DNA of 64,000 bases, from positions 38,578,692 through 38,642,691 of the forward strand of contig NC_086380.1 of assembly GCF_036588685.1 (NCBI RefSeq), in the 5' to 3' direction. The notes under the pieces were generated by a model. That model searched no databases. It was not told the DNA's origin and saw nothing but the letters and a program-made list of their open reading frames with translations. This stretch comes from Mytilus trossulus. Taxonomy: Eukaryota > Mollusca > Bivalvia > Mytilida > Mytilidae. Position 1 is the first letter of the stretch. Every line of letters begins with the position of its first letter. The translations under genes and the position numbers were made by a program. Shown here piece after piece: positions 12,301 through 24,067 of this stretch.

Positions 12301-15300
12301 AGCCAGGCGGAGCATCAACTTGTATGTAATTGAATATTTGAAAGACATTTATTTAAACAAAACAAGCAAGCCAACCAAACCTTAAAACTGAAAGCATTAA
12401 GAAAATAGCTCTTAATAACATGAAAACAACAAGAAAAGGTAGAATTAAAAAAAGATTTAACGGGTACAAGTTTATCAAAACATTCAATACCGTAAACCCT
12501 CCAAATGAAACAGTTGAAGATATTTAATTTATACGTCAAAAATAAACATCCAAATGTCAATACTAAAATGACCATAGTTTCTGTTATATATGACATATGG
12601 CCATGACACTTGGCAAACTATCTCATTATTGCCTAAGCTAACGTTATGCAAAGTTTTATAAAGATTGGTCAAGTATTTCTGTCCTAAGAGATGGATTCCT
12701 GAAATCTAGATTCTGTACTTTGGGTACTTTCCTGAATGATTTGCTGGTTTCAATTTGTCAAACTCAACAAAAGTAAAGGATTTACATCTTTGGTTTACAG
12801 AAATTCTGTAAAAAAATGCCATTTTGGCATTCTACAGCTCAAATAAGCATTTTAAAGCAGTTTACATTTTATGCCTAAAAGGCATGCAGACTTTCTATCT
12901 GACACCTTTTTTGATTCTGATATTTGTGTTTCTATGCTTAAATCAAATTAAATTAACCATTTGTGAACTCTGAATAAAGAGAAAAGTAGATTATCACAGA
13001 AAAAAGTGCATCATATTTTGTATTCATGGCCCTGGTTAAACGGCCTAATTGATGTATGTAAAATGTGAAGTGCTTTGTACATCAAATCTGTAGTCCATCA
13101 TAAATATTTCACTAAATCTGTAAAAAAAAGTATTTAACTATATTCAGTACACCTTACTCCTTTAAAGGCTACCATATGTTTTTTCCTGTATGATAGTAAG
13201 TGGTCAAAATTTATGCCTATTGAGACTAAAACTAAATGCAAGTTTTCCATCGAAAAGTGAAAAAACAGGCCGTCAGACCATATTGTCTTTCAAAAAATTT
13301 AAATGCAAGAGTCCTTTTGGCATTGCATTTAGACTTCTTGTATCATAACATCTTAGCATAGAAATGAACAAAAAGTAACACATTTTCACTTCTGATAGCT
13401 TCTGTGTGCAATTCTATATGTCAATATGGACTACCGCCTACATTGACTCTAAATAATTCTCAGTACTACATGCTCCAAGACCATTTTATACTCATGTGGT
13501 ATTCTTTTTGTAACTTTTCTATACATTTAAAGTGCATTTAATATATATGAAAGAATAATTTAAGCTTAAAAAACTTCAAAAACTTCAAATTGGCTGAGAA
13601 AAATGCATATTTATATAAGGCTTCCCTGAATTGGAAAATCTCTATTTTCAGGCATAGGCGCATATAAATTTGACTTTGGAATAAATACAATACATCTGAT
13701 AAATAAATTAGTATGCAGATGCTTTTAATACTAAAAATCTAATATTCAAGAGCATTTAAAAAGCAAATTTTTGCAAATTTTCAAGTTTTTAGGCCAAAAT
13801 CTTGACAGTTGAAGATATTTAATTTATACGTCAAAAATAAACATCCAAATGTCAATACTAAAATGACCATAGTTTCTGTTATATATGACATATGGCCATG
13901 AAACTTGGCAAACTATCTCATCATTGCCTAAGCTTAGGTTATGCAAAGTTTAATAAAGATTGGTCAAGTCTTTCTGTCCTATTAGGTCCAAGGACACAGT
14001 AACCGTCCTTTGGTTTCGTTATATAGTCCCTAGTGTAAACAGTGTATAACTTGCATGTTTTATTTAATACACTTTCCCAATTTATTTCTTTATATTAAAT
14101 GCATGAAATATTAAGTAGGGGGATGTAATTACATGTCAAAAAAATTTGGGTGTTGAAACTTTATGTTAAGTAGTAAATTGGTCCAGTTCTAAAAGGTCAA
14201 ATTTTATCACGTCTGAAGCTGTCAAACTGAATTTTACACCCCCTTAACACAGAATTGTCAATATTTTGAGTTAGAGCTGGGAGAAGTTTCTATAATTTTG
14301 ATATTATTTGTCTCACTGGTAGTACACTACACTGTAAAAATAATTTTGAGAAAGAGCAGGTGCGATTTTTTTAATTTGAATTTATTGTCTAAAAGAAATG
14401 CACTACGAAATAACTGTGTTCTCGGGCCATTTGCGCCAAAAAAAATCTTTCATTTTTGCGCCACAAACCATATTTCATTTGCGCCAAAAATAAAACTTTT
14501 CACTTGCGCGTATAATACGGATGAATGCAGGTAATTGTATAAAAAATAGTTTAAAAAAAATCTTTTAATAGTAAAGGCAGTTTTGATTGCATAATTAATC
14601 ATTGATTCCTCAGAAATCATTCGAAATAAAACCATAAAAGTAATTTTAAAACATATTTTTCATTTTAAGTTCAATTAGGTAAATATTAAACATAATTATA
14701 TAACTTGCAGTAACTTCACGTATTAAGGCAGTTATACATCAGTTGCTTTAATGTTTAACGGACACGATTTTTCCAAAACTAATATTAATAAAGAAAAGCA
14801 GCTCGGACCAAGCTAATTTATTATGCCCGCGTCACACTGTCCCGATTTTTATTTACGATGGACACCCGAATGCGAAAATTGTAATTTCGTACGAAGTTGG
14901 TCCCGATCTCGTTAAAATACCAAAAAGTGACTGAAGCAAGTACGATGAATAACGAAGTCTATACGATGGTGCCGAAATTATATACGATAGAAAAAGATGG
15001 ACAAACGAAGGTTAACCGAAGACGGGTATTTAAGCTTCATATCTCAGCCGAAGCCTATACGATGATTGCACGATGGCCATACGATGTCTAAAAGACGATT
15101 TCATATACAAATACAGTGTCCATATTTGTCCCCAATATGTTATATACGAGGGGATGCCACGCTCGGCATTGCCTTGTTTGAACTGTAAAATGTGTGCACT
15201 AGTCTAAATAATCACCCATAAGTATGCCCATGTTTACTGATCTATCCATTTTATTCAAAAAGAGCTCTTTCCAGGAGAATATCATAATAATATAGACAAA

Positions 15301-16573
15301 AGGAAGGATTTGGAGAAAGCAACAAATGCGACAAAAACTGACATACAGAAAACAAAATGGTTATGGAGAAAACATTCGTGTGACAACAACTCAGACGATA
15401 CATAAAAAATCAGAATAATGAAGAAAAAGTTGGTTTCCCTATATACGTGTACCTGCAGTGTTGGTGTACAAGGCGCGTAATTGACAAAAATTGACAAAAA
15501 ATAATATTTTACTTGTAAAAGTAAACCCTGAGCCTGTAATAGCTGCTCTTCTTGGTCCATTTGAATTAATAGAAAAAACGATGTCGCCTTTCTTGTTCTC
15601 ATAGAATCATATGATATGAGCTCCATGTTTTGTGAACGTCTTTCTTAACTGTCGTATTAGACAGACCAGTGCATATCGCGTATGGCACTAAATGTATTTT
15701 AGCGCGAAAATTAACTTTCATTTAGCTGGATTTATGGCCGTCGTAGTCCCATCTTGTCGCCTTCGTACTTTTATCCGATGGCAACACGACGGGATTACGA
15801 GGTCTTCACAAACTCGTGTTGCCATCGTAATACCTTCGGGTAGCTTCGTGATTCATTCGTGAAGACATCGTAATGTCAAAACTGCCCGATGGAAACGATG
15901 GAAACACGAATGCTATACGATGTTCAAAGATGCATGGTGAGGATGGTTATACGAACTCAATACGAACCCTCAACATCGAATGCACCTTCGGGGATTTTTT
16001 AACATGTTAAAAAAATTAGAACCCTTCCCGAAGTTGTCCCCGAAAGCTAGAAAAAAAGGCCGATGGTTCTACGATGGTTAAAGATGGCACTGCGAATAGC
16101 CCGATCTGGATACGATCAGTCCCGATTTTGAAAATTTCCATAATTGTGTTGCCATCGGCGTAAAAATCGGGACAGTGTGACGCGGGCATAAGTGTTTTTT
16201 AAAGTTTTATTTATTTGTTTTTCAGGGGTCATACTTAAATAACAATGCACCTCGTATGATTTCCACAATATTATTAACATAAATATTACTAGTAATTTAA
16301 ATATATTATTCAAATTACATTGTTGATGACATCATTAAATGTGTTGTTGTCTTTTATATTTGAACGACACCGGTTACTTTCAGGTCTACTTAGAGCTCGT
16401 TCAAAACGGCGGAAAATAAGAATGTAAATTTTAAACGTTTTTTGTAAGATAATATGAATAATTATTTACTACAAAAAGAATAAAATTAAATCATAATAAT
16501 GCCTGAAAATAATCCTACCTGCTTGGGAAATATATCTAAAAACCACAATACTAAGCACAGTAATAAATGCCAT
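8926..16573 (-). CDS. secreted SUEL-like lectin / CUB-like protein with Lys/Cys-rich tail
   Basis: Gene model built by hand: complement(join(8926..9386, 10399..10485, 10868..11251, 11850..12176, 16519..16573)). Lengths 461+87+384+327+55 sum to 1314 bases, a 437-residue frame with no internal stop. Residues 1-18 form a signal peptide ending SQA. Residues 19-127 resemble an SUEL/rhamnose-binding lectin domain. Residues 128-255 resemble a CUB domain, 256-284 are a linker, and 285-437 are a strongly basic, cysteine-rich tail. All four introns are phase 1, the usual pattern of shuffled extracellular modules; the one leaving 11850 is GC-AG. No membrane segment is seen, so the product is probably secreted and could bind sugars and polyanions. 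That role is inference. I know no named orthologue. Confidence 0.7.
10399..10485 (-). CDS. exon 4: 29-residue linker
   Basis: Flanked by acceptor TTTACAG and donor GTAAGA, phase 1 on both sides. It encodes a short acidic/polar stretch with one Cys (GKSACDGIFEFGKDPKLM). It is too short for a domain, and its support is that it keeps frame and phase between exons 3 and 5. Confidence 0.55.
10868..11251 (-). CDS. exon 3: CUB-like domain
   Basis: Acceptor CCTTTTAG precedes 11251 and donor GTAAGT starts at 10867. The 128-residue module shows CUB-type order: a first Cys (DLICKSQ), SGVILSHQNIPWNYD, a second Cys (KTCETSITV), LIEISLFDIDM, and a final VNIKFSSKTD...KGFVICF strand pair. Only the first CUB disulfide pair is clear; the second is missing or altered. 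Confidence 0.6.
11850..12176 (-). CDS. exon 2: SUEL / rhamnose-binding-lectin-like domain
   Basis: Acceptor TTTTTCAG precedes 12176. The 109-residue module has nine cysteines in an SUEL-like layout: ISCPLGSVI at the start, then DLYADIADCYWKQSC, then TRTC, ending QDWIC. The family's YGR and DPC sugar-binding motifs are not conserved (DPC is replaced by RTC), so rhamnose or galactose binding is uncertain. The donor is GCAAGT at 11849; the alternative GT four bases on gives the wrong phase. Confidence 0.65.
12510..12686 (+). repeat. 177-bp direct repeat, copy 1
   Basis: Starts ACAGTTGAAGATATTTAA and is about 95% identical to 13805-13981. The spacing is exactly 1295 bp throughout. The spacer has no coding potential I can recognise. 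It could be LTR-like ends of a small element or a tandem duplication. Confidence 0.85.
13805..13981 (+). repeat. 177-bp direct repeat, copy 2
   Basis: Second copy of the segment at 12510-12686, ending at TTTCTGTCCTA. Followed by unrelated sequence. Confidence 0.85.
14428..14486 (+). repeat. cluster of TTTGCGCCA motifs
   Basis: Three copies of TTTGCGCCA about 23 bp apart (14430, 14455 and 14477), followed by TTGCGCG. The motif resembles an E2F site, but phasing and AT-rich spacers look like a short repeat, and similar blocks are common in mussel DNA as I recall. Confidence 0.5.
14822..16190. mobile_element. non-autonomous TIR element with ACGATGG-type iterons
   Basis: Ends are about 30-bp inverted repeats beginning TATGCCCGCGTCACACTG (left 14822, right end 16190). 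The 1.37-kb interior is dominated near both ends by degenerate short motifs such as ACGATGG, CGAAG and TACGA, in opposite senses on the two sides, with a plain AT-rich core at about 15120-15640. It lies in the first intron of the SUEL/CUB gene. TA flanks both sides, so a TA target duplication is possible. No transposase is present. Confidence 0.8.
16519..16573 (-). CDS. exon 1: start codon and signal peptide
   Basis: ATG at 16571-16573 in context CCCATGG. It encodes a hydrophobic stretch (MAFITVLSIVVF) then RYISQA, followed by a GTAGGA donor at 16518. The exon ends in phase 1, matching the next exon 4.3 kb away. A TATATA-like box lies on the minus strand near 16657-16663, a weak promoter candidate. 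Confidence 0.6.
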
Positions 16574-18263
16574 GGGATATAGTACGTCCTATACTATACT
16601 GTAAATAGCAGTGAGTGTAACATGGACTACAAATGTAACAAACATGTATTTGAGAGTATATATGAACAATACATGTAATATGATCTAAGACATAGTGTTG
16701 TACTATAATAATGATTGGGCGGCATATTTGTCTATATCCTTAACTGGTTGGAGTAGTATACTTCCCTTTCATTAAGTTATGTTTCAAGTGAGCTAGATAA
16801 AAATAGCACTACCCCTCTCAAAGGTGAAATGTTACGTATTTTACAGATTACTGATTAAGTATTTAAATGCCTTTGTCTTTTATCTATACAAATTATGATC
16901 TCACTATTTATACATGTTATAAACATATGCTTTTCCTGTTTGAAGTAAAGAGGGAAAGTTAAAATCACTTTTAAGCGAATGGAAAAACCGGTATATGTAT
17001 ATAAAAAACCTACAGAATTAGAAATTTTGGCCATGCCAATCGTTGTTACTCTAACGAAATATATTTATTATTATACTTATCCTTGTGCTATTTTCGTAAT
17101 TCGGACGAAACATATTTATTATTATACTTATCCTTGTGCGATATTTTGTAAAATATACAAAGTAAACCAAGGACAACCAAGTAGTTTATATAGGTCAGTC
17201 TTAGTGGCTGAGAGGTCAAGGTTGTTCTTCGTTTACTATATTGGTTAAGAGAACTTGACAGGCTCAAATGTACCAGTACTTACAGAACTATACTTTTAGA
17301 ATACTATGAATTGTTTATCAAAAGGCGTTACACTATGTAATGGTTACATGAAAATTGATAGAAACATGTATATCATTTTCATTCTCTCTAATCCGAACAA
17401 TCGAATTAAAAAAAAAAGTTTTATCGTTAACTTTAACAGTAAACATTATCAGAGATGATCGACATGTAAATGTTGTTAACACACTTAATTTATTCGCGTT
17501 CATGTAACTTTGATGAGAAAGAGAACTTTTTCTTTTCTTTTTACCGCTTGTTGATAGATTTTAAGGCAAGAAATAATTATCTATTTTGTTATTTCAGGAA
17601 ATATTTTGGGATATTTTCTAATTTACTTGTAATTCAGTGCTTGTCGTCGGTTCATCACTTCAGCGATTATTTGTTTGAATTAAAATTGTTTTGTTATTAC
17701 ATTGTAGGTAGGCCTTTAGCTTTTTCAATTGAATATTGTTTCATATTTTTCATGTCTTTTTCCAGTATAGTTAAATCGTTTTATACTGCAATCGTTCTAT
17801 TTAAGCAGACAAAATGCGTTGACCGTATATTTCTATGTTATATACAGTCAATGACCTGATATCATTTTTCATCATGAACATTTAAATAGAAATTGTCGAA
17901 ATTATATTTAATTATTCATACGACCTCTTCAACCTGTTCTTGTTTCCAATGTAAGCAACGATGTGTTTAACGACTCAAACTTGTTTTTTTACAATTTTTG
18001 TGAAAACATATTTCACTTATTAATATTTTTTGTTTGCAACCTATAAATCATTATGTTTTATGTTTATTGTTGATATTTTAGTCTGTAAACAAACGAATTC
18101 GTTCACCATTGATTGCGTAATGATGTACATTTCGTCGTGTTGTATATTTCTTCGCCTGTGTGATAAGAGGCCTTTTTAAAGGAGGATTTTCCCCCAATAT
18201 TTAAATCAAATAAATAACATTAACACACTAAACAACAATTGAAAATGTTTTTTTTAGATTATA
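16574..18263. other. upstream region of the SUEL/CUB gene
   Basis: AT-rich and without a recognisable gene. It contains a small tandem duplication (17054-17094 and 17105-17147, a 41-43-bp unit with TATTATTATACTTATCC). Open frames at 16979-17248 and 17470-17859 show no domain or codon signal. Confidence 0.4.
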
Positions 18264-18413
18264 AAGACAATAATAGTGCATTGACTTGACATATCAACAA
18301 TATAAGGATTCGGTCCGAAACTGGGAAAATGCTCGGCATAGCCTCGCATTTCCCCGTTTCTAAGCCTCATCCGTATATCGTTGATATGTCAAGTCAATGC
18401 ACTATTATTGTCT
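18264..18413. repeat. 150-bp near-perfect hairpin element
   Basis: The left arm starting AGACAATAATAGTGCATTG is matched by its reverse complement ending at 18413. Arms of about 70 bases meet at a small centre around 18338 (GCTCGGCATAGCCTCGC). This is the form of a palindromic MITE. Confidence 0.85.
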
Positions 18414-19500
18414 ATATCTCGATATATGTATATCGTTATCTCGATATTTATATCGTTATATCGATATATTTATTTCGTTTTTTCGATATAATAATACCGT
18501 TATCTCGATATTTATATAGTTCAGGTTAAATTAAAGTCATGAGATACGAGTGACCGATGAAAAAAAATGTGCTTCAAATTCTTGAACCAATGCATACAAA
18601 CATTATAAACTTAGTCTTCTGTGCACGAATTTATCATTTTTTCGCATAAATTTCGTATAATCGTCAAATTTTTTTTAATCGGTCAGTGTTGTGAAAATAT
18701 GCCAGTTAATTAAAGTTTTTTAGGTAATTTAACGATTGCCACCTGTTTGTCAACAATCAACACAAAAGCAACAAAAATGCATTGGAATTGAGCAAAATTC
18801 AGATAAAAGTGTATCTTAGTTTATTTTAAGGACATTCATGCGTATTGCGATCACCGGATTTTAACGAGATGGGTCGTACTGAGGTTACTTTGCATACGGA
18901 AAATATGTCGAGGGGATTGCTTCAGGAAGGAAGCAATTAACATAAAGTAAACTTCTACTAAATATGAATATATTCAAGATTTTTCTTCAGAAAAAAAAGT
19001 ATATGTACATAAGTTTTATACTGAAAACTATCCATTGAGTTATAAAAAAACACATTCATTTTTTTTTTAATTTGAGGTTTCTAATGACTTTCAAAAAATG
19101 CAAATAAAGGGCTATAGCTCTGAAATAGATTTCCCGATCAACCAAAACTTAAATTTCACCAGAAGCAGATAATTTTGATAATGTATACGTACTGATCAAT
19201 TTTACTCTCTGCTAGATTTTGACATCTGTATATTTTTTTGATTTTTTTACAAAAAGGTGCCATAAGCCCACTGAACTATATGTTTATATTCAGCTAACAA
19301 AATAATTATATCGCAATAACGATATGATAACATCGAAATACATAAATAAATATATTATTTTAGCGATATAAATATCGAAATAACGATATAAATATCGAAA
19401 TAACGATATAAATATACACGATTAAATTATATCGAAATAAAGATTTAACTATATCGAAATAACGATTTATATAATATTTATATTGAGATAACGATATAAT
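18414..19500. repeat. inverted pair of ATCG-type short-repeat arrays
   Basis: 18414-18523 is made of units like TATCGTTATCTCGATATT. 19305-19500 is made of the reverse complement, units like AAATATCGAAATAACGATAT. About 0.8 kb of AT-rich sequence separates them, so the whole could fold back; it directly abuts the hairpin at 18264-18413. Confidence 0.7.
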
Positions 19501-20060
19501 ATTATTTTGTTTGTAGGTCACCTTTAGGCTTCCGTAAAATTTAAGCGTCTGTATTGTTTCCCTGATGCCTTTAAGCCCTAGTCACACTGTCGTTTACTGC
19601 GTTTCAAAATTCTACGTTTCAACAAAGTTTTGACCAAAAAGGTCCCGTTATTTTGAAAACTAGGTTTTACCTGGTTTGTGCTACGTTCTTACCACGTTTT
19701 GCTACGTATAGTACGTGTAGACCCACGTTTTCACCACGCATTGATACGTTTTGATACGTAGTAAGCACGTTTTGTTGCGTTCCTCTTAGCTTTGATACGT
19801 ATTTACTAGCTTTTTAAGCCTCAGTCACACTGTCACGTTTCGACAGCTAGGTTTTAGTACGTGTAGAAATGCTACGTTTCATGGCATTTTTTTGTCATTT
19901 TTAACGGTCCGTACGTTTAACTAGGTTTACGCCACGTTTTGATACGTTCTTCTACGTATTGTTTCGTTTTGTTACGATTTGCTAGGTTTTTTTATAACTA
20001 CAAGGGGTACGTTCTACTAGGTTTTAATACGCTTCAGTACGTATAAACTACGTTTTACTA

Positions 20061-22097
20061 GTAGAGGTAACCGGTGAGATCACGAATCACGTACGAATCA
20101 CGAACGTATCACCTAATTTGCCGTATGACACGAAGCGGGATCATTAATTTTAAGTAAGGATGTGTAACTGTTTATGAGTATCTCGCTTTGATTATAAGTG
20201 CATTTTTTTATTGATTGATACGCGTACTGCCTATTTTATTCTTTTTATTGTGTATGTCGTCGTCAGTCACGAAACATTTTCTGGTGGGAGTGGAGGGGGG
20301 ATATATTTTTTAAAACAAAATATTTTGATTCTGATTTCGGTAAAAGAATTAATTCTGGCCAGCACAGAGAGTAGAACACGACCGTTTAATTTGTAGGGGA
20401 AAAGGGGGGCTGAAATAAAAAGGCAGGACCGGCCATAAGGAAATCATAAAAAGATAAAAAGATAGGCTCGCTTATTTTTCATTATTGCAAATTTGAAGCT
20501 TTTAAAAACAAGTAACAACTTTCATTGGATGCAGGTCTAAACTCCCAAACCACACATCTCGCGTTGAAATTGTGACCAGAACATGAGTTTAACATTTAAC
20601 TTGCAGGGAAAAAGGGGGGTATTTTTCTGAAATAGATAACTTGATTCTAAATTCTTAGAAACTGAACGAAAAAAGAATGGCTAGAAATGGCGCCAAAAAT
20701 AATTTCTGACGAGAAGATTGGACATGTCCTTCCTTGAACATGCCCTTTCCCCATACTGGTCTCTTAGTTTAAAATTTCTGTCCCAATCTTAGATTTGCCT
20801 GATAAGTTTCGCCTGGTCAATTCTTAGGGCTGAAATTAACGACCAAGTCATATAATAAGGTTTTAAATTTCATACCCAGTCATGTATTTGACGAGTTGAA
20901 AAATTATTAATTCTTACGGAATGCTATATATTTATACTTTTAATATATGAATTGACCCCTCGTTTGAAAAGCTGAAAAGCTTTAGAAAAAATAAACTGGA
21001 AATTTGTATTAATTCGAATCATTGTTTAAAATGAGCTAAATAACAAAAAGGCGGAGATTCCTTCTACTTTTTGTACTTAGGGAAAAAGAAAAAAAAATAG
21101 AATACCAAATACTTAACCGAAAACTTCATATAAATATACTATGTGTTCTTTCGCAGAATGACCAATGAATTATAACCAATTTAGATATAATAATATAATT
21201 TTATAATTCCAGCGTATCAAGTTCCAAATTTTTTTCGGCGTTCTATTCTGGACAAAATATACTAAATAATACCAGCAACACCGCATACTAAATGGGGGTT
21301 AGTAGACGACCCTTTGATTCTAGGATCGGAGCTGGCAGGTCAAGTAAATAAATTTGTTTGTCAGGAAAATAATAGTAATAAATATGCTGGCTCCCACCTA
21401 AAATAAACTGGCTTCCAAACTCTATTATACGGTAAAATGATACATGTGTAATAAACAATCCTCCTCAAAGAAATATGATCGATACCCGCTTTAACTGATA
21501 TATAAAATAATATAAAGTAAAAAGACGGAAGGAAATAATATATTTGATTTTAAATTCTTAAGAAAAAATCTTATCTTGGCTAATAACCACCAAAAAATAG
21601 TGTTAAATTTAAAAAAAAAATAAAAAAAATTGTCGCGCCGCATATTTTTTTTCAAGTTAAATGGTCGGTTCCTACTAGTTAAAATGTTTAATTTAGAACA
21701 AATATATATTCAATATCTTCTATATTTTTTTCTTTCAAACAAACGCGCCGTGGTTAATTAATAGATTGTCCCCATGATTAAACCATGCTATCATTCCACG
21801 TGACTATTAAAAGTGTAGAAGGTGATCACCACAGGTATACATTTATACGTACTGCTTCGTTTTGATCCGTACTTAGGCATTTCCGGTATATAAAATACTT
21901 AGTCTTATATATCCATCCTTATACTTGAAAGCTCGTATTGTATCGTTGTTTTCTAATAAAGGGAACTTTGTGAGGTGTCAGTGGTATTTTAGGACATTAT
22001 TCGATTTCAATAAACTTTAACCAATATGAAAATCACTGCTCCTAATACGTTCGTTCGTCATTATTCGTCGGTTCGTGATCTCACCGGTTACCTCTAC
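20061..22097. mobile_element. 2-kb TIR element with TA target duplication, nested
   Basis: 26-bp inverted repeats begin GTAGAGGTAACCGGTGAGAT at 20061 and end with the complement at 22097, each flanked by TA. Removing it with one TA joins GTTTTAC-TA-CGGTTAAC, restoring the iteron pattern of the surrounding arm, so it inserted into that element. The interior is AT-rich with two AAAAGGGGGG blocks (about 20400 and 20610) and no recognisable coding region, so it is non-autonomous. Confidence 0.85.
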
Positions 22098-22650
22098 TAC
22101 GGTTAACTACGTTTCACTACGTATTACTAGGGTTTAGTACGTTTCTAAATCGGTTCAAGAACGCTTTTGCACGATTTCCTACGATTTAGCAAGTTTATTG
22201 CACGCAGTATCACGTGTCACTACGCTGTGATCAGTTATCATGAAACGGCATCATTATTCAATAAAATTTAGAAAGGACAGAGATGCAAAGAGGGAGCAGA
22301 GTAACTAAAACAAATCTGGAGACATTAATAGAGGTACACTTTATAATTATTAATACATCTGTCATTGTAATTAAATTATTTTGTTCCAATTTTATGGTCT
22401 AAAAATTTAGATTTTTTGTACTCAAAAGAAAGATTTTATTGTTTTTTCTTTCAGATAAGATTTTTGTTGAGTGGATACATGAATCATGAAAAACATTTAA
22501 AGCTTTGGTTAGAACATTGTCAATGCTTTCCCTTTTATAATAATTGCTCTTTTGAAATATTCTACGTTGCACATTGTCCGTTTTAAATCCAATTTTCCTC
22601 TTACCGGTATTTGATTTATCTTTTAGTGTGTTTCAAACCAGACCGTTCTG

Positions 22651-24067
22651 ATGAGGACCAGATGCAGAGGAAGGGGTCGTGGTGGGCTTTGCAGAGGTCG
22701 CATAGTTAGTGTGGCGCCTGAGACTGAAACAACTAATACACAAGAAACAAATGAGCAAACACAAAATAGTGATACTGAACAGCCAGCTAATACCAATAAA
22801 GAGAAGCGCAAAAGAAGCAAGCCATTAGAAATACCACAAGAAAAGCAGGATGAGGTGGCAGATTGGTATAGAGAAAACGAACCTCTATACAACAAAGGTA
22901 CATGTATTTATTTGCTATAATTTAAAATATTAATACGGAGAATAAATGTCAAAAGATGTTAACCCCACCAGTAGACATAGATAAACTTACAGCATGGTCT
23001 TTATATTTAAAAATCAATGTGACCGATTTTTTTCTTCTCTTTCAGCTCATTATCAGTACAAAGATACTGCTCTCAAAAATACACGATGGCAAGCAAAAGC
23101 TAATGAGCTAGGGGTAGAGGATTGGAAGACTCTCAGGACATGGGTTGAGTCAATGAGATCTCAGCTCGGAAGACTGACACGAGAAGGCAATAAATCTGGT
23201 TCAGGCAGAAAAGATGATACTCAAAGAGACAAATGGATCAAAGAAAAAATTGGCTTCTTGGGTCCACATATTGCCAGAATAGAAACCAGAGGAGGAATAA
23301 ACGTGTGCAATACAGTTTTCTATTACTTAATATTTCAGTTCACTTTTTTTTACCTTTTATTGTTATTTCCTTTGTTGAATTTTGTTGATATTCTACGAAA
23401 TTCATTTTACAACTGTTTCATTTCAAACGTTTGACTTTATCTCGATATATCTTGTACGAATACAAAATAATGTTCCGATTATGTCTGAATATTTCAGCTG
23501 AAAGAGAAACTCAAGGCAAAATACGGAACAGATGCTTGCGTCGATTCTCCCAGTGAACATGAGGACGAAGAGGAAAGTCAAGAAGACGATGAAAGAAGGT
23601 CAGTAACCATTTACTTCTTTGTATAATTAGTTAAATTGAAACTATATCTTCACATCAGGACTTATTATAATGTTTTGGTCCGTCCGTCCGTCCATCACAC
23701 TTACATTTGTAAATACTTTTCAGTTAAAAGTAATTGTATCGGATTGATTGTGCTTCCGGCATTTCTTGTTTTCTTGTTATGAGATAGGGTGTCAAGCCAG
23801 TCAAGGTCGTTCAAAACCCACCGTAGTAGTAGAGATAGTGTGTCTTTTTGTATTGTTTAGAACAAAAAATACAACTTTCATCGTTTTTTTTTTTTTTTTA
23901 GATCGCAATGTAATCTTGAGGAGACGTCCAGCACAATAGATATTCCCTCTCCTATAGTTACAACAAAAACGAAAAAGAAATACCAGAAGATGCAATCTCC
24001 AGTTGAAAAAGACATCCAGGAAGCAATAAAACAGTCTTCTGAATTACAGAAACAATATTATACGTAG
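22651..24067 (+). CDS. MADF/Myb-SANT-like DNA-binding protein, transposon-associated
   Basis: Gene model: join(22651..22897, 23046..23302, 23498..23598, 23902..24067). Lengths 247+257+101+166 give 771 bases, 256 residues and no internal stop. Introns have GT-AG ends in phases 1, 0 and 2. The N-terminus is Arg/Gly-rich then polar. The MADF-like core runs from about residue 65 (DEVADWYRENEPLYNK) through YKDTALKNTRW, ELGVEDWKTLRTWVESMRSQ and a second conserved block DKWIKEKIGFLGPHI. An acidic patch and a Lys-rich stretch follow. MADF proteins bind DNA, and some serve as accessory proteins of PIF/Harbinger elements. Inverted iteron arms flank the gene and its stop codon lies in the first right-arm motif, so it probably belongs to the element. 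No transposase accompanies it. An untranslated 5' exon near 22240-22333 is possible. Confidence 0.7.

Larger units (their letters stand above)
9387..16518 (-). other. introns of the SUEL/CUB gene
   Basis: Four introns: 9387-10398, 10486-10867, 11252-11849 and 12177-16518. About 11640-11835 looks like a decayed copy of the GATGTGGTATG dispersed family; 9915-9950 matches a repeat also at 55080. The large first intron holds a 177-bp direct-repeat pair, a TTTGCGCCA cluster and a complete TIR element, listed separately. I saw no other exon. Confidence 0.5.

Noticed and set aside
12510-13981. LTR retrotransposon
   Set aside because: The spacer is only about 1.1 kb with no gag/pol trace, no primer-binding site and no TG...CA ends; listed as a direct repeat pair.
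14822-14840. Shared GTCACACTGTC as proof of one transposon family with 19573
   Set aside because: Only the outermost bases agree and the iterons differ; treated as related architecture, not one family.
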